A stretch of DNA of 64,000 nucleotides from Tiliqua scincoides (taxonomy: Eukaryota > Chordata > Lepidosauria > Squamata > Scincidae), in NCBI RefSeq assembly GCF_035046505.1, contig NC_089826.1:10460254-10524253 (forward strand), in the 5' to 3' direction. The notes beneath the pieces were generated by a model. That model was not told the DNA's origin, searched no databases, and was given only the letters and a program-made list of their open reading frames with translations. Every line of letters starts with the position of its first letter. Within the stretch, counting starts at the first letter, position 1. Shown in pieces: positions 46,901 to 61,900 of the stretch. Both the position numbers and the translations under genes were made by a program.

Positions 46901-49900
46901 GAGCCACCCACTTTTGGGGAGCTCAGAGAAGAGCACCCAGTTGCTCACCTAAGAGTGTAAGGCCTGGGGATTCCTTGAGCAATGTTAGTAGCTTAAGCTA
47001 GGGATTGTCTAGCTCAGTGGTTCTCAAACATTTAGCACTTTTTAGAATGAGAATCTGTCAAGACCCACCGGAAGTGATGTCATGACAAGAAGTGACAACA
47101 GCAGGCAGGAAAATTTTTAACAATCCTAGGCTGCAATCCTACCCACACTTACCCAGGACTAAGTCCCATTTACTATCATTGTTAAAAAATTTTTACATAG
47201 TAGCTTGTTACAAGTATAGGTCTGTAACATTTCCCCAAATGCAGTCACATACCATGGTTTCCCCAGAATCACTAAGTGATAGCTTCTGATAGCCTAAAAT
47301 ATTCAGGCATTCATCTAAGAACATTTCTAGGTGGGGATATCATTTTGCTCTTTTCTCAGGTATCTGCAACAAGGTGACATTTGTCAGAATTATTTTGGGA
47401 ATACTGGAAATGTTGCCAGCCAGCAATTCTCAGAAGAAGAATCTTGCACGGAGCTCACTCTCTTGGTGTCCAATACACAGGCGAGACTAAATAAGAAATC
47501 ATTCCCATTGAGTTCTACCAAAATCAGAGCCTGGCCTTTTCCAGAGGCATCAAAAATATTTTTCTATTTGAGCAGACTTTCAATGGGTGGAGAACTTTGT
47601 AATTAGGGGACAGGGCCAGAGATCTTTTAGAACAGGGGTGCCCAAACCCCGGCCCTGGGGCCAATTGGGGTCCTCGAAGCCTCTCAATGCGGCCCTCAGG
47701 GAGCCCCCAGTCTCCAATGAACCTCTGGCCCTCCGGAGATTTGTTGGAGCCCAAACTACCTGACATATCAGCTCTCAGCATGTGGGTGACTGTTTGACCT
47801 CTCACGTGAGCTGTGAGATGTGGGCTCCCTTCACTGCCTGCTGTTTCACATCAGTGATGCAGTAGCAACAGCAAAGGAAAGGCCAGCCATGCTTCGTGCA
47901 AGGCTTTAGCTATTGCAAGACCTTCATTCGTTCATACAAGTTCATCTTTAATATATTCATTTATGTAAACTTATGTAAATTTATTCAAATTTTAAATGTA
48001 AATTAATTCTTTTTTTCCCCGGCCCCCGACACAGTGTCAGAGAGACAATGTGGCCCTCCTGCCAAAAACTTTGGACACCCCTTTTAGAACATTAGACATG
48101 AAGAACCTAAAAATAGTGCAGGTTTGGTTTTATCCTTTTAATTTGAGACTGCTGTGGAGCTGCTGCAAGGGCAAAGAGAAAGACAGACTCCAAGAAGAGT
48201 GAGGTGCAAACTCTTTTGAGTCTTACCTCATAGCATTCACAGTAGTTTTTGAGACATCCAGACCGCTTGCAGTTGCAACCCTTGCTGTGCCGCCTGTCCG
48301 ACTCACCTTCTTTTCCCTTCCCGATTTTGGGCTTGAAAGCTTCAGGGTTTCTGTCAAGGCAGGCCTAGAAAGGCAGATGCAAAGAAGCCTTATCACTATA
48401 ACATGCAAAAAGATCAAGGGCTGGAGATTCAGACTCAAACTTTGTCTTCTAGAAGTGGTGCTGCCAAACACTTTCATCCAGTCCAGACAAGACAACAGTC
48501 ATTAAGATGCTTCCCCCTCTCCCCAAAGAAAATGATAAAGTAAAAAGGGATAGACTCCTGTGCTAATCAGGTTAGCAAAATAGGACTGTGTATGATTCAT
48601 CCCCTCTAAAGTAGGGAGTTTTTGTTTTTTAAAGAACATTTCACCTTGATCGCTTTTTGTCTATCATTTTCATGTTCAAGGTTGTTGTAGCAATTTGTAC
48701 AGTTGCAGTTGTTGCAGAATTCACCATTAGCAAAGCAGTCACAATACCTGAAAAGGGAAAATCATAGATGGTGCTTAAACACAAAATGCACATATAAAAT
48801 GAATTGTAGGGGCCATCTCAGCTCATCCAGTTAGGTTCATGACAGAGGCAGTTAAAGTCTCCCAAGAGGCTTTAACAGGAACTCTCACCAGTATAAAAAT
48901 GCATCTTATTAAGCAAAGGTGTTGAAACCTCTTCCCACAGCACAACAATTCCCAATCCAGAACTATGCGATGTCTATGGCTATCAAGAGGAAGAAGAGCT
49001 TCCAACACTTCCCTGACACAATAGGGAAATTGATTTCCTTCAGAGCCGAGCCACACAGTCAAGCAGTTCTTTTCTTTAGCCATAGATTGGAACTGGGGAT
49101 AATCTGTGGCTGACAGAAAGAAATCTTTTTCATGCACGTCTTACTCAGTCAGCTATGATGTACTGGCCAGCAACAGAATTTTAATAGAAGTATCGGTGCT
49201 TCTCAAAATATGCATCATATCATCAAGTAGCTTGATACTATCCTGCACATGGCATTAGTGCAGAGATCTAAAATGAAAATGCATGAAGATACCACCACAC
49301 AGTGCAATGTATTTTTGACATGCACTAGCAGCATTAAAACTGAAATCTCTGCAACTGTCTGCTCTTCCTTCAAACATGGGCTTTGTTCTAATGCAGACGT
49401 TTTGTTGCCTATGGAAAATCAGGGATTTTAACATTTGAGAGAGAAAACACATACAGACTATACTTACAGCTTCAGACACAGTGATTTTGTACAATTGCAT
49501 GGCTTTCTGGGACGATTTGCAGATTCAGAAGGAATTATTCTGGAAAACAAACGATTTTAAATGATGACTTCCACTTCCTTCTTCAAGGTAGCAATTTACA
49601 CTAATTAATATTGTCCATTTGAGATGCATCAACCGCCCACCTTCTCAGTCTTAGTCTTTCGCAGGTCTGCCTACCCATTGCAGTGCCAACAAGCGATACA
49701 CAGCAATGTCAGACAGGGGCCTCCAGCACAAATGGCATAGAGCAGCAGCTCCTGACCTATCTTGTCAAGGCACTTTAGCTTGCCACAAGAAATAAATAAT
49801 CCAAGTCACCTGTAAGCCCCAAGTACTTGCTACTTCTCTGCATTACTCACTGCTCCAAATCATACCTCCTTCTCACTGGCCTCACCTGTATGTGTACATT

Positions 49901-52900
49901 TGATTACTCATTCACTCTCCATGCAGAAATGTATTAGGGGCTGGCTTCCTGTTGTATTTCTACATGGGTCACTGCTCTGGGATTGCCTCCTTTCCTTCAA
50001 CATATATGTCATACACTCAAAGTCAGACCAAAAATCCTCCAGTGTCACTGGAGCTAACTGTGGAAGGCAATTCTTTTTTGCCCTTAAACAGTATTAAGAT
50101 CATAGTAGTTACTTCCCTGGTTGTTGAACTCCAAAATAAGAATTCCCTATAGCTGCAGTTTTCAAACTCTCCGTTGGTTTGAAACCCACAGTAAGTCTTT
50201 GCGGGGCGGGGGGGAGACAGCAGGAGCAGGGGGAAGGCAGCGACGCGGTCCCCAGGATCGCGTCGCTCAGGGGGCTGCAGGGACTGGGATGCACTCACCA
50301 GTCCCTGCAGCAGCCGTCCCTGTGTGCAGGGAGCCGTGCACGAGCACCTGCAGGGCGCCCCAGGTCAAGGAAAGGGAGAGTGGAGCGATCCACTCTGCCT
50401 CCGCAAAAGCGGAAGCGGAGCGCGATCACCCCACTCTCCCTTTCCCTGACCTGGGCAGCCCTGCAGGTGCTCGCGCAGAGCTCCCTGCACACAGGGACGG
50501 CTGCTGCAGGGACTGGAGGGTGCACCCCAGTCCCTGCAGCCCCGTCAGAAGGGAAAGCAGAGCAGTCGTGCTCCACTTCCGGTTTTGCGGAGGAGGGCGC
50601 AATCGCTCCGCTTTCACTTTTCCTGACCTGGGGAGCCCTGCCGAAGGCTGCACAGGGCTCCCCGCACCCCCGGGAGGCTGCAGGAGACTTGGGCAACTGC
50701 ACCCAAGCCCCTGCAGCCCCCCTCTCCTGGTTGCCCCTGCCCCTTAAGGGGGCAGAGGCCAGGACCTACAGGCTGGGGCGTCGCAACACCCCAGTTTGAA
50801 TACCACTGCCCTATAGTCTTTCAAGCCCTTCCATTTCTATCTGGAAACTTGTTGCAAAGCATTTTATCTACATAATACACACCCATTGAATGGTAGTCGA
50901 GCTTGGGTCTGGATACTAGACGTACCACTAAGACTGGTGTTGCTTGCTATGGATACATATGAGGACTGCTGTAGCTAAAAAAACAAAACAAGACATTAGT
51001 ACATCATATACTTTTTGCAGATTAACAATTCACAAATGGCAAAGTTAATAACATACTTCTCATTTTGTGTTTAGAAGCCAAATGAATTGTTCACTAGTAT
51101 TTTTAGCTCAGATGGCTTTTGTCATCTTTAAAAATGTTGTCCTGGATTACATTAAAGTGATCCTTATATTCAATACAGTGACATTCTGATAGTACTATGG
51201 CAATCCTGATAGATCCAGCATCAAAATGAACATGGAAGTGATTGAACTTCCACAAAAAATGAGTCACAAGGCAGAAGTGGAAGCAGTTGAACCACAGACA
51301 TGACTGGATCAGTTTGCCACTGGCTTTGTATGACACTGACAATGGTTGTGTTTTCTGCTGCTGTTTCAATCCTATGACTAAATGTACGCATTAAGGCAGG
51401 TACCTTCCTTAAGGTTCAATACCACACAGGTCCTAACAATGCTGCATAATTGGAATTTTATTGTACATACATAATCTTCTGGAGACAAAGGAAGTCCACA
51501 CACCTTTTACTATAGTTTGTTGAAGAGGGCACTGGAACTAGACAAGTACTTGTTTTTCTAGTATAAAAATGGAAATGCCTCACAATTATTCCACAAGCAC
51601 GCAAGGTGTTTTCTTATTTATCAACCACGTAGAATTTTGTCATAGCTATGCTACCTGGATTGAGTTGTCTTAAAAACTGATATGATATTTCCACAGGCCA
51701 GGACCAATTTCACTGAAGGGTTGTGGTCCCCAACCTGTGAGCTGTAGCTCCCCAGGGAGCCAGGGAAACCAAACAGGGGAGCAGTGGAGTCCTCACAAAA
51801 AACCCACCACTCTATACAATGTATAGGATTGTAGCCCTAATGGAGAGATACATTCAATGGCCCAGCAGGTCAAGGGAGCCACCAATCAAAAAGTTTGGGA
51901 ACCACAGCTATGGGGAATCCTGGTATTTATCTGTGATAAAGCAAGATATCAAAGGATAACAATAGTCCAATTAAAAATACATCACTATAGCTTGTAATTT
52001 TTATTAGTCATGATGAATAAGTTAGTAACAAACAACTAAACTTAAGGTACAAACCCTTAGGACGCAATCCTAACCCCTTATGTCAGTGCTTTCCAGCAAT
52101 GACATAAGGGCAATGCAACTCCAAGGTAAGGGAACAAACATTCACTTACTTTAAGGAGGCCTCTGTGAGTGACATCCAACTGCAGGATGCAGCACATGCC
52201 CCTTTGGCACCGCTATGCCAGTGCTGGAAAGCACTGGCATAAGGGGTTAGGATTGTGCCCTTAGCTACCTATTCTGAGCCTCTCACTTTGATCCAGAATA
52301 TGTGGGTAATGCCACCAGAGCTGAACCTGTAAAACCTGTAAAAGTGTGAGGGTGGGAGCGGAAGACTATTACCAAATTTGTGGAAATATTTGTTTTCCTT
52401 TCCATCCCTTGGGCTTATGTTAGGCTGCTAACATCATTTTCCCCAGTACCTTTTTTACAACAAATTAACACAGCAAATTTATCCAGTTTGTCTGCTTTTC
52501 CAGTTTTAATGCAAGCTACTTCCCTTTCAATGGTATCACCTTGGTTTTCAGGTTGAGAATCTTGAGTCACCCTGTCTCTATATCACAGTAGAATCCTCCC
52601 TGCACTCTCTTTTGAAACTGATTATTTGAGTTATTTTTATGTAGTCCATAATCTTCTCTCTCATCTACTTTTTAGAACACACTTGAACCTTACACACCAG
52701 AGAAAAGTCTGTGTTTCTTTTGCTCATGATCTTCCAGCAGGCAGATCCCACTTTCCATTTTCAGTTTTGATTTGGAAGCAGATGGAATTAAATTTGATTT
52801 CATAGTATCCTTTCAAGCTGGCTGGAACAAGATCCTTGCACAGGTATTAAGAAACAAAATTTTGCAGCAATTTTTACTCAGCAGTGGAGCTGGTTACTGA

Positions 52901-55900
52901 TGGTTCTTTCTCTGTCTCTACTTGTGCTTATTTTAGGGACATATACTGAAGGGCCCTTCTTTTCTATAACTAGTTGATTTCCTCCCTATTTCTTTTTATG
53001 CAGGAGATATACCTGCTGCTTGAGCACACCAAACAAAGTTCCACCTGGTAACCTACTCCATGAAGTTAGTCAAGTTGCAGCTCTGCAAGTTCTTTTTTCT
53101 GGTCATAGTGTCATTGTTTTTCCAGAAAAAACTACTTATAATAGCTTGGATTCCATTCAGAGTTCACATAGGTGTCTACACAGACACAATCAAAGGATGA
53201 AAAGGTGTAAGCCACTTTAAATCTAACCCAGGTATACATACCTTCCCAAGAACACGCAGCCTCTTGCCTATACTGTTTCAGTATCCACAGGTTTCTTCAG
53301 GGATTAGGCCAGAGTTTTCTAAATTTTGTGGGAATACAAGTGTGCTGCAAGAAGGGCAGTTGCGTGCTTTAAAAAATTATACTACCATCCACCACTTTTT
53401 GTCTGCTAAAAGAGGGATACCTCATGTAACATTGATTCAATGCTTTTGTTGCCAATATTTGCAGTTATAGTATTCCAGGAGTAAGGCTGTATTGGGATTC
53501 TGCAATTGCAGGAAAATCTCATGGAAATCACGAAGGAGCTTTTTGAGCCCCCCATAATAGTCTCTACTATTATACCTCTGCTGTATAATAGTGAAACTAA
53601 CTTTAATGGGGGGGGGGAGACTTGTGTGTAAGGTATCAGCTCTAACAAATGCTCTAACAAAATGTTTACAGTCATAGGATTCTGAAACCAGGACATTCTT
53701 CTTCCATCCAAAGCACTTCATGTTTGCTAAACTGGTAACAAAGTTATGCAAGCAGAAAGATATGCCTGGGTATATGAATCCATATTCCTCAAACTATGGA
53801 GTGAACAAGCCTACTTCCCACTCTCTACCAAGAGTATTAACTTTATGCATTTCACTCCCTTCACAAATTACAATGGTTAATTTCATCTCCACACTAACAC
53901 CATACCTGTGTGACATATTGAGCTGGGAGAACTGCATATCCCACGTTACCAGCGCCAGGGGCTGGGGCAAGTACAGTACCCGGAGGAAGATTGGTGAGAT
54001 TTGGTTGGATCTGTGGCAGTGGTGTGGCAGGCATAATAAGTCTTTGCTGCGGCTGGCTTGTGGTGACTATCTGCGAAGTTGTGTTCACAGGTTTTGGTGC
54101 CACCTGTAAGAAAGGAAATTGTAATGGTATCTTAACTGCAGACAAGATCTTGCTCTTCTGAAGAAAGTTACTATGTAAATATCTACAGAGATTCCAGATA
54201 AACTAAAGCATCTGTGAAATACCAGGAATTCCTATTACAATTATTTTGATACTAGACTAAATGAAAAAGAGAACAGAAGGCACACTCAGAACTCACTTGT
54301 TTGACAGTCTGTGCTGCTGGAACAATTGGGACAGACATCCGCACTGGGGTTGCATTCATTACCATTGGCTTAGCTGTTAAAGAAGACACATAACATGCAA
54401 CTTTCTGGTTTAAACTGAACAAGCAGTTTCACAGAATTTTGAGTAAAGAGCAAACATCAATCTTTGTTGTTTCCTATCTATCCAAACCTTATGGAAGTTA
54501 CAGCAAAATAGCACAATTCAAGACTGAACTTCTAAAGCACCATCTGCAGATTTTGAAAGTACTCAATGAAGTTAAGAAGGTGGTAAAACAGACCATGTTC
54601 CTAGTTTCAAGCTTTTAATTAAAAGGCACGAAGAAGTAACATACAATGAGGTTTGGAACGAGCCATACAGTGCGCTCTCACTGAAAAAAGGTGTTGGCCA
54701 TACAACTAGAAAAGCATCAACAAATGCTCATAGCTAAACCATTAGTCAAGGAACTATCAAGAAATACATACTCTTTTCTAACTCAGGAGCTGGCATTTAG
54801 TCTGCATGAAACTATGCTAACAATAATCAGTGTTTCCCTAATCTTCTGTTCCTGTTAAGCCATTTCTGCCCAATGTTGCATATACACAACAAGGATCAAA
54901 TGTATACCTGTGGGCTGGGCAGAAATGGGTTACTATTTGTATTTCTCTTAAACATATGCAAATTTCTATAAAAACATTCAATTAAGGACTAACCTTGCTG
55001 AAGGGGTGCTGTGCTGGTGCTGGGATTTTGAGTGGCTGGCTGTGCTGAGCTGTTGGCTGTTGTGGCAGTTACCAGCCGGACATAATGAAACTTGCTTCCA
55101 GGTACCTGAATCTGTTGAACATTGGGTGCTGTTGCCAAGGGAATTATGGTCTTAAACTGGGATGTACTCACTCCCCCCATAGTAAGGGTCTGCACTGCAG
55201 ATTTCACAGCCTGTTAAACAGTTATACAATTATTTATGTGGTGTTGATATAACAAATCATTATTTCTAATGACGGTCAGTACTATTCTTTGTCAAGTTTG
55301 GAATTAAAGCACAGATTGGGACCTATTTGAAATGCACTACATATATTTATCATTACTTCTCAGTCAGATGCTATCTGCAAGCTGTAATAAAACCAGTGCT
55401 CATTTGCCTAGAGACTTAAGAGAAGAGTCAGGTTAGCACATACCTGAGCAGTTGTGTTGTTTGCAACAGCCTTTCCTGGGGAAGAGGGTGTTGAATGTTG
55501 CACTGTGAGAATCTGCTGTCCCAAGGCTACATTTAGAGGAACACCAACTGTTTTCTGTGGGGAGCTTGGAGGCTGCGAGGCGACTGACACCACTGTTAGC
55601 TGCTTAATAAATTGGAGATCTCAGTTAGAATTTAGGAGACAAATCCACAGTTACAGTTCCTTCAGTTTCCAATAGTTCAAGACTTTTTCATGCTGTCAAT
55701 CTTGAGGCATTTTCTCAGTGAGAACATACAATGTGCCAATCTAATAGTAATGACATAAGACAGAGAACTACCACAAAGAATAGGTAATGCCAGGATAGCT
55801 AAAAGAAACAAGAGCATCTTTAAGTGTTCAAGTTTACAGTTCAATCTGGGTCATTCTAGAATTTCTATCCAAACAGCTTCTTCCAACTAATGGAAATGCA

Positions 55901-58900
55901 GATACAGTATTAACAGCACATCTGCACTTTCAGAATCCCTAAACTAAAGGAAAAAGAAAAAAGAGGCATTGATAAAAGAGGGCACACATTTGGTATAGAA
56001 GTCCTCCATGAGCATGCTCAGCTAGATGTATCAGACTTGTACACAATTACTCCATCTGATAGCATGTGCTTAAAAGTTGCCCTTAGGCGATCAGTTAGGG
56101 AAGTTACAAAAGCTTTTGTAAATTGGAGGAGTTGGCCCTCCTCTCTGCCCACACACAAGAGTATTGATATACCATGAGTAGCACAGGTGGGTGAACGGCA
56201 ACACCATCTTTTGCAGAACAGGAAGTTTTGTGGACTTGTGTGCATGGCTGATTTAAGTTAAATATATTCAGCCGCCTTGACATTAATTCAAAACTAATCT
56301 AATTTCAGACCACAAATTTCTCTCTGAAAACTATTCTAATCTTGTTGATAATGTGTAAGATTGTACTAGAAAACCATAGGCTAGGTCAAGGGTGTCAAAC
56401 ATAAGGCCCAAGTGCCGAATGTGGTCCCCAGATGTAATTTATCTGGTTCCCATTATAACTGGGTTCTCCCATTGTGATAATTGGGCTCTCTCATATCCTG
56501 AAAATATGAACAAGATTTGCACATTTTCTCTTTTGTCATTTGCAACTAATGAGTTTCTATGAGAAAACAAAGTGCTGCTTAATGATGTCACTTTTTTGCT
56601 TAACAATGTCACTTCCGGTCCTCAGCAGGCACCATGAATGCTAACTTTGGCCCTCTGTATGAAACAAGTCTGACACCTCTGGTCTAGATGATATAAACAT
56701 AGGACCAGCATACAACGAAATATACTATTGTATGCTCTTGACAGATTGCCCTGCATTTTAATTCAAAAATAAAGCAACCTACAGTTTGCCACGGATGACA
56801 ATGCATGTGGATACTGCAAGTACCATCCAGGTATTCAGTGGATCACCAGTATCCATGGGGGATCTGTTCCAGGACTGCACCACCACCCCACTGATACCAA
56901 AATCCACAGAAGCTGGAGTCATGGTCATGGTACCACAACTACTCAGGTTAGGGCCACGCCAGGCTCGCGACCCACTCCACAGGCCTCCCTACCTCCTCAA
57001 AAAGCTTCCAGGATGTGACTGGAAGCCACTTTCTATTGATAATATTCTATTTATGTTTATAATAAAATAGAAGTAAAATTATTTAAATAGTTTTTTTACC
57101 TTGTTAGGAGACTTCAGGGGAGATATGGCTATTTTATTTGGTGTCTGCTGTATAGAAGAACTTAAAGAAGTCCCAATAACTCCACTATCTGAGAGAGTTA
57201 CTGTCTTTGGAGGTGTTCCTGGAGTAGTCTGTGAAAGGACTCTACCTGTTGGAAAAGCAGCACAATGGCAAAACAGGATTATAGTAGCTACAGTCTTTCC
57301 AGACCTGGTTGTGTATCAGATGGGAAATACACTATCCCACAAAATATACTACAGTAATTTTATCCCCTCCCCATGCAACAAAATAGTTTTCAACTTTCTG
57401 ACAAACATACAGTGCTTTTTAATATACAGTGGATCTTCAGTACCCATGGGAGATCCATTCCAGGACCACACAAGGATATCAAATTCCGCAGATAATGAAA
57501 TCTATGGCTGGAGGAATTCACTTGAAATGCCTTCCAGACACATCCAGAAGGTGTTCTGAGGCGCAGGGAGACTGTGCACAACCTCCCACACCTCAGAACT
57601 TCAGACATGACCAGAATTTACCAGTATAAAATGGAAGTGACTTCCAGTCATGTCCAGGAGACCTTCTGAGGCTCTCTAGACGTGGGCTCACCATTTGTGG
57701 ATTATTTGCCATATTTATTTAACACAGAATATTTTTAATCTCTTAATAATACTTTTGAGGATAATTAAAATCTAGCTGAGCTTAAAATAAACCATAGGTC
57801 TGCTAACCAAAAAGTTAGGCACATTGAACACTGCTCTGGAGGATCACCTGATCTTCAGGAGTGACTTTTTTGGATGCTAAGGCAATAAGAAGGACTAATA
57901 TGCAGCCCTTTGGATCCTGACCCATATCTCCAACACAATTGACATTTCACCCACTTGAAATACAGAACCACATAAGAAGGCACCAATATTTATACATAAC
58001 CTGCAATGACTGGTGATACTTGAGTTGTTTGCCCTGTAACTGCTTTACTATTAATTGGTTTTGTGAAGATCAACTTAGTGATCACAGGAGCCGAGGTTGG
58101 TGTCCTTGTTTTCTTAGCAATCTGAAAGAGAAGAAAGAATTCCAATAACCACCACATTCACTTTAAGCATTAATTCTTGCTTGTTAACATAACCTTTTTT
58201 TAGATCAAGATTAACCAGCTTTTGCACTCTGGGAGGTTGGCTGTTCCTCAGGCAAGTTGCTTGGGAGGAGTAGAACTTAGACCAGACCCTAGTCAAAAAA
58301 TCTGGAAGGCAAGAAGTGAGTAAATGCCCCAGAAGCAAATTCAAAAACATATTCACCGCTCAAGGCATTCTTTAACTGAACACTGGCAGGGGAGCCAGTC
58401 AGGGAGAAGAATACCTACACCGCCTTTGGTCTCTCCTGCTGATCCTTAGACTTGCTCAATGTACATAGTATTTTACAGCGTAATTTAAGTAAGAGAGCCT
58501 CCTGGCCAAGGCACTTGCACTCCAAATTTAGACTGTGTGCACATGTCCTGGGTGGGCAGAGACAGAGAAGAGATGCAAAGACCATAACGAGCCAACATTA
58601 TAATACATTATAATAAGAAAATGTGGTGTTCCCGTCAGCTAAAAGTTCATGGTTGATCACAAGATCTTAAACAGTGCTATAGCTGTCTCACATTTCAGGT
58701 GCATGGGACATATATATCCACAGTAATACATGCTCAAATGTGAAGAGTCAAGCACTACTGGGCGGCCAACCTTCATATCAAACCACGATCAGTAAAATTA
58801 ACACTAACCAACAAGTTTCTGGAGACTCATTACACGTTCTCATGCATTCGTCTTTTAAAAAATGTCTTGATAAAAGAAATCCACAGTGAAAGCATTTTTA

Positions 58901-61900
58901 CGTGCTTCTTAATAGTTAGTCAACAAGGGAAAATGCTTTGAAACTAGATCCAGAAAGAAGAACTCCGCAAGAAGGAACCAGCACCAAATAATGAAGGGAT
59001 GACTATTTAGGACTTCTACAGATAATGTAAAATTAACAGGTATTAACAGCACTTCTGTGTCTCCTTCCCCTGCAAGTTCTCTCATTTTTTGGTAGCAGAG
59101 TGATTAAGCTATAATAGGGTCATGAACCCAGGAGTATCCTCTATCATGAATTCACTTGGGTAAGCTATTCTGTCTTGGTCTCAAACACCATCACCCCTTC
59201 AACACAGGGATAACAATACTACAGGTCCAGCCTATTTATACACAGATTATTTATACACGGATTTGATTTGATTCAACAGGCATGGCCACTGCAAATGAGA
59301 ACGAATGTGCTGATCCCTGGAGAAGGGGAAAAATGTATCCCTTTAAAAACAATTTAAAAAACTAAACAGTCCTTTAACAATAGCCTCCTTAATGAGAAAG
59401 AGAGGGCAGCTGGGTGACAATCCATCAATCCTCTCTCCAGCGGACCCCTCCCTTCCCCCTGAGCACATGAAGAAAGGGGATCACTTTGCATTGGTGAAGG
59501 GAGGCAGTGAGTGAAATGCTTGGAGGAGGACTGATTGATGGATTGCCTTCTTAATGACTCTTATCTTACATCACAAAGGCCAGCAAGGCTGTTTTTAAAT
59601 CACCAGAGCAAAGAAATTGTTTTGCTATAGTTTGTTTTTTGCCATCCACGTGAATGAGTGCTTGGAAGGGAACCCACGCAAATGAGACTCAACCTGTATT
59701 GACCTGCTTTACAAGGCTGTTGTAAGGATAAGATAACATGCGAATGCATTTAAACCACCATATAAATGATGCTAAATATTTTTAATCATCAACCCAGTTA
59801 GCTTCAGTATCACAAGTAACTGCTACCAATCCAACTCCGAAAACCCAGGTTCCAAAAGTGGGTATAGGAGCATCCCTGGGTTCAGGCTAGTAGCAGTCAC
59901 AATGCTGAACTTGCAAAGGAGGGAAATAAAAAGGAATTTATAGTTGAGAAAGTGTGCTCTGTCTGTGAATTACACAAATCCCAGTCAGTTGTATCTTGGT
60001 GCTAACAAACTTCAACATATCCTGAATGTATGGCTCCCCTTCCATGTTTCATCTCACCCACTGCCACAGGTCATATTTCTTACCTTGGGGCAGAGCTGGC
60101 CTCCTACAAAGTCCTGGAGGCTTGCAGCCCACTCTGATGTCTTCTTAGGCTTCTGTAAACAATCCTTATCTCCAATCAGCAGCTGCTGAACAGAGATTAC
60201 AGAAACCTAGGAGGTCATCACAAAGGGCTACAGGCCTCCAGGACTTTGTAGGTCAGTTCTGCCCCCCCCCCGCCCCAAGAAAGAAATAAGCCGCTTGACA
60301 GCAGCAGTGCTGCAGAGCCATTGCTGCCCCTCTCTCCGCCTCCCTCCCCTCCCATACAAATACTTACCTGGTTCCCAACTCTCCTGTAGGAGTTTGGGAA
60401 CCACTACACTAGACACCTCTCAAAAGGAATTTTGAATTTTATATTTTCATATGCTCCAAGAACTCTTTCAAATGCAAGAACAAAAATCTATTAATGTCAG
60501 CAATGCTATAAAAATAGTAAATCAAATCCAAAACTATTACTTTTGTTTCCGGTGATATAATTCTTTGCTAGTTTTGGCTATAGCAAGTGAACGGTCTTGC
60601 AAACTATATCATTTTTAACATTTAAGGAAAAGAGGTTTTAAAATCAAGTCCAGTCACCCCAAGTTTACACTAGGTTCACACTTTATACTTACAACTGCAA
60701 GGCACTTTCCTCACCCCATTCCTCTTTACTGCAGCTCCTCTTAGGCTCTCTTGCATAGGTCTTAATGAAATCCCCACCCCCAAAGCCACTGCTAGGTTGT
60801 GCCCATTGATAAATAAAAAATCCATCATACTATACATTTTCTCAGCCTGCATGTGGGAATATAGAATGCTTGTATGGAAGGGGAAAAATTGCTCTTCCCA
60901 AGGAGTTTCAGTTCTTATATGTCTCTGTATACATGTACATGTGAAGCTTCCACTTACTGTCACCTCCACCTTATGTAAAGCTGTTACTCTTCTGTTCTCC
61001 ACATCACTGAAACAAATGGGTCTGAAGGACATCATATGATGACAGAAAGCTGTCTTATACTGAGTCAGACCACTGGTCCATCTAACCATACTATTATCTA
61101 TTGAACAACAGTAGCTCTTCAAGGTTTTGGACAGGGGTCTTTCCCAGAATTAATTGGAGGTGCTGGTATTGAACATGAGACCTACATGCAATGCATAATC
61201 TCTACCACTGAGCTACGGGCCCCTCTCCAAGTGCCGTTTCCTGCTTTTATACAGTACGCTCATCATGATCCCCTAGAAGCAGTCTCTAACAGTCTCTGCT
61301 GCTACACATCTCTTCAGGGAACCACTTCACTATTTATTACCATCCATAATTTCCATCGAATTTACACACCACAAAGTGCTTTAACAATGTTCATCTTGCT
61401 TATCTTATTAATCTGATAAGCTCCCTAAGTCCAGCTCTGCCCCATATACACTGTTGTTAACAAAAGAGAACCTCAAATAAGAATTTCTTTTCCATGGAGA
61501 ATTACCACAATCCCAACTTACCTGCACTGCTTTTAATTGCTGAGTCTGCAATACAGAGGACTGGCTGGCTGTATTTACCAGCTGGTTTGCTGGAGTCAAG
61601 GCTGACATACCAATGACAGGTTTCACCTCTGACCTCCCTCCAATAGTCACCACTTTGAACTGCTGAGTAGAAACCTTGGAGTCACTTGCTTGTGTCTGTG
61701 ATACAGCCTTTGAAGATTGTGGCAGCTGGTTGTGGGGCAGTGCCAGGACAAATGGTTGCCCAGGCTTTCCAAGAGTTGTGACAATTAGCTTTTGCCCTTC
61801 CTGTTTTATAGTCTGATTGCCAATTTTCAAATCGGTTGCCTTGTTTAGAATGATCTGATTGGCCGATATAGTGACAGGAGTCTGAGCACCTAGTTTCTGC

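Noticed and set aside
50121-50799. Long frames of 208, 206 and 135 codons
   Set aside because: They overlap in several frames inside a GC-rich hAT element bounded by exact 8-base duplications and show no recognisable protein domain.
61186-61232. tRNA-like segment with a GTAGCTCAGTGGTAGAG-type A box on the minus strand
   Set aside because: It is the head of a SINE (61042-61232), with no intact cloverleaf or anticodon arm, so it was not called a tRNA gene.
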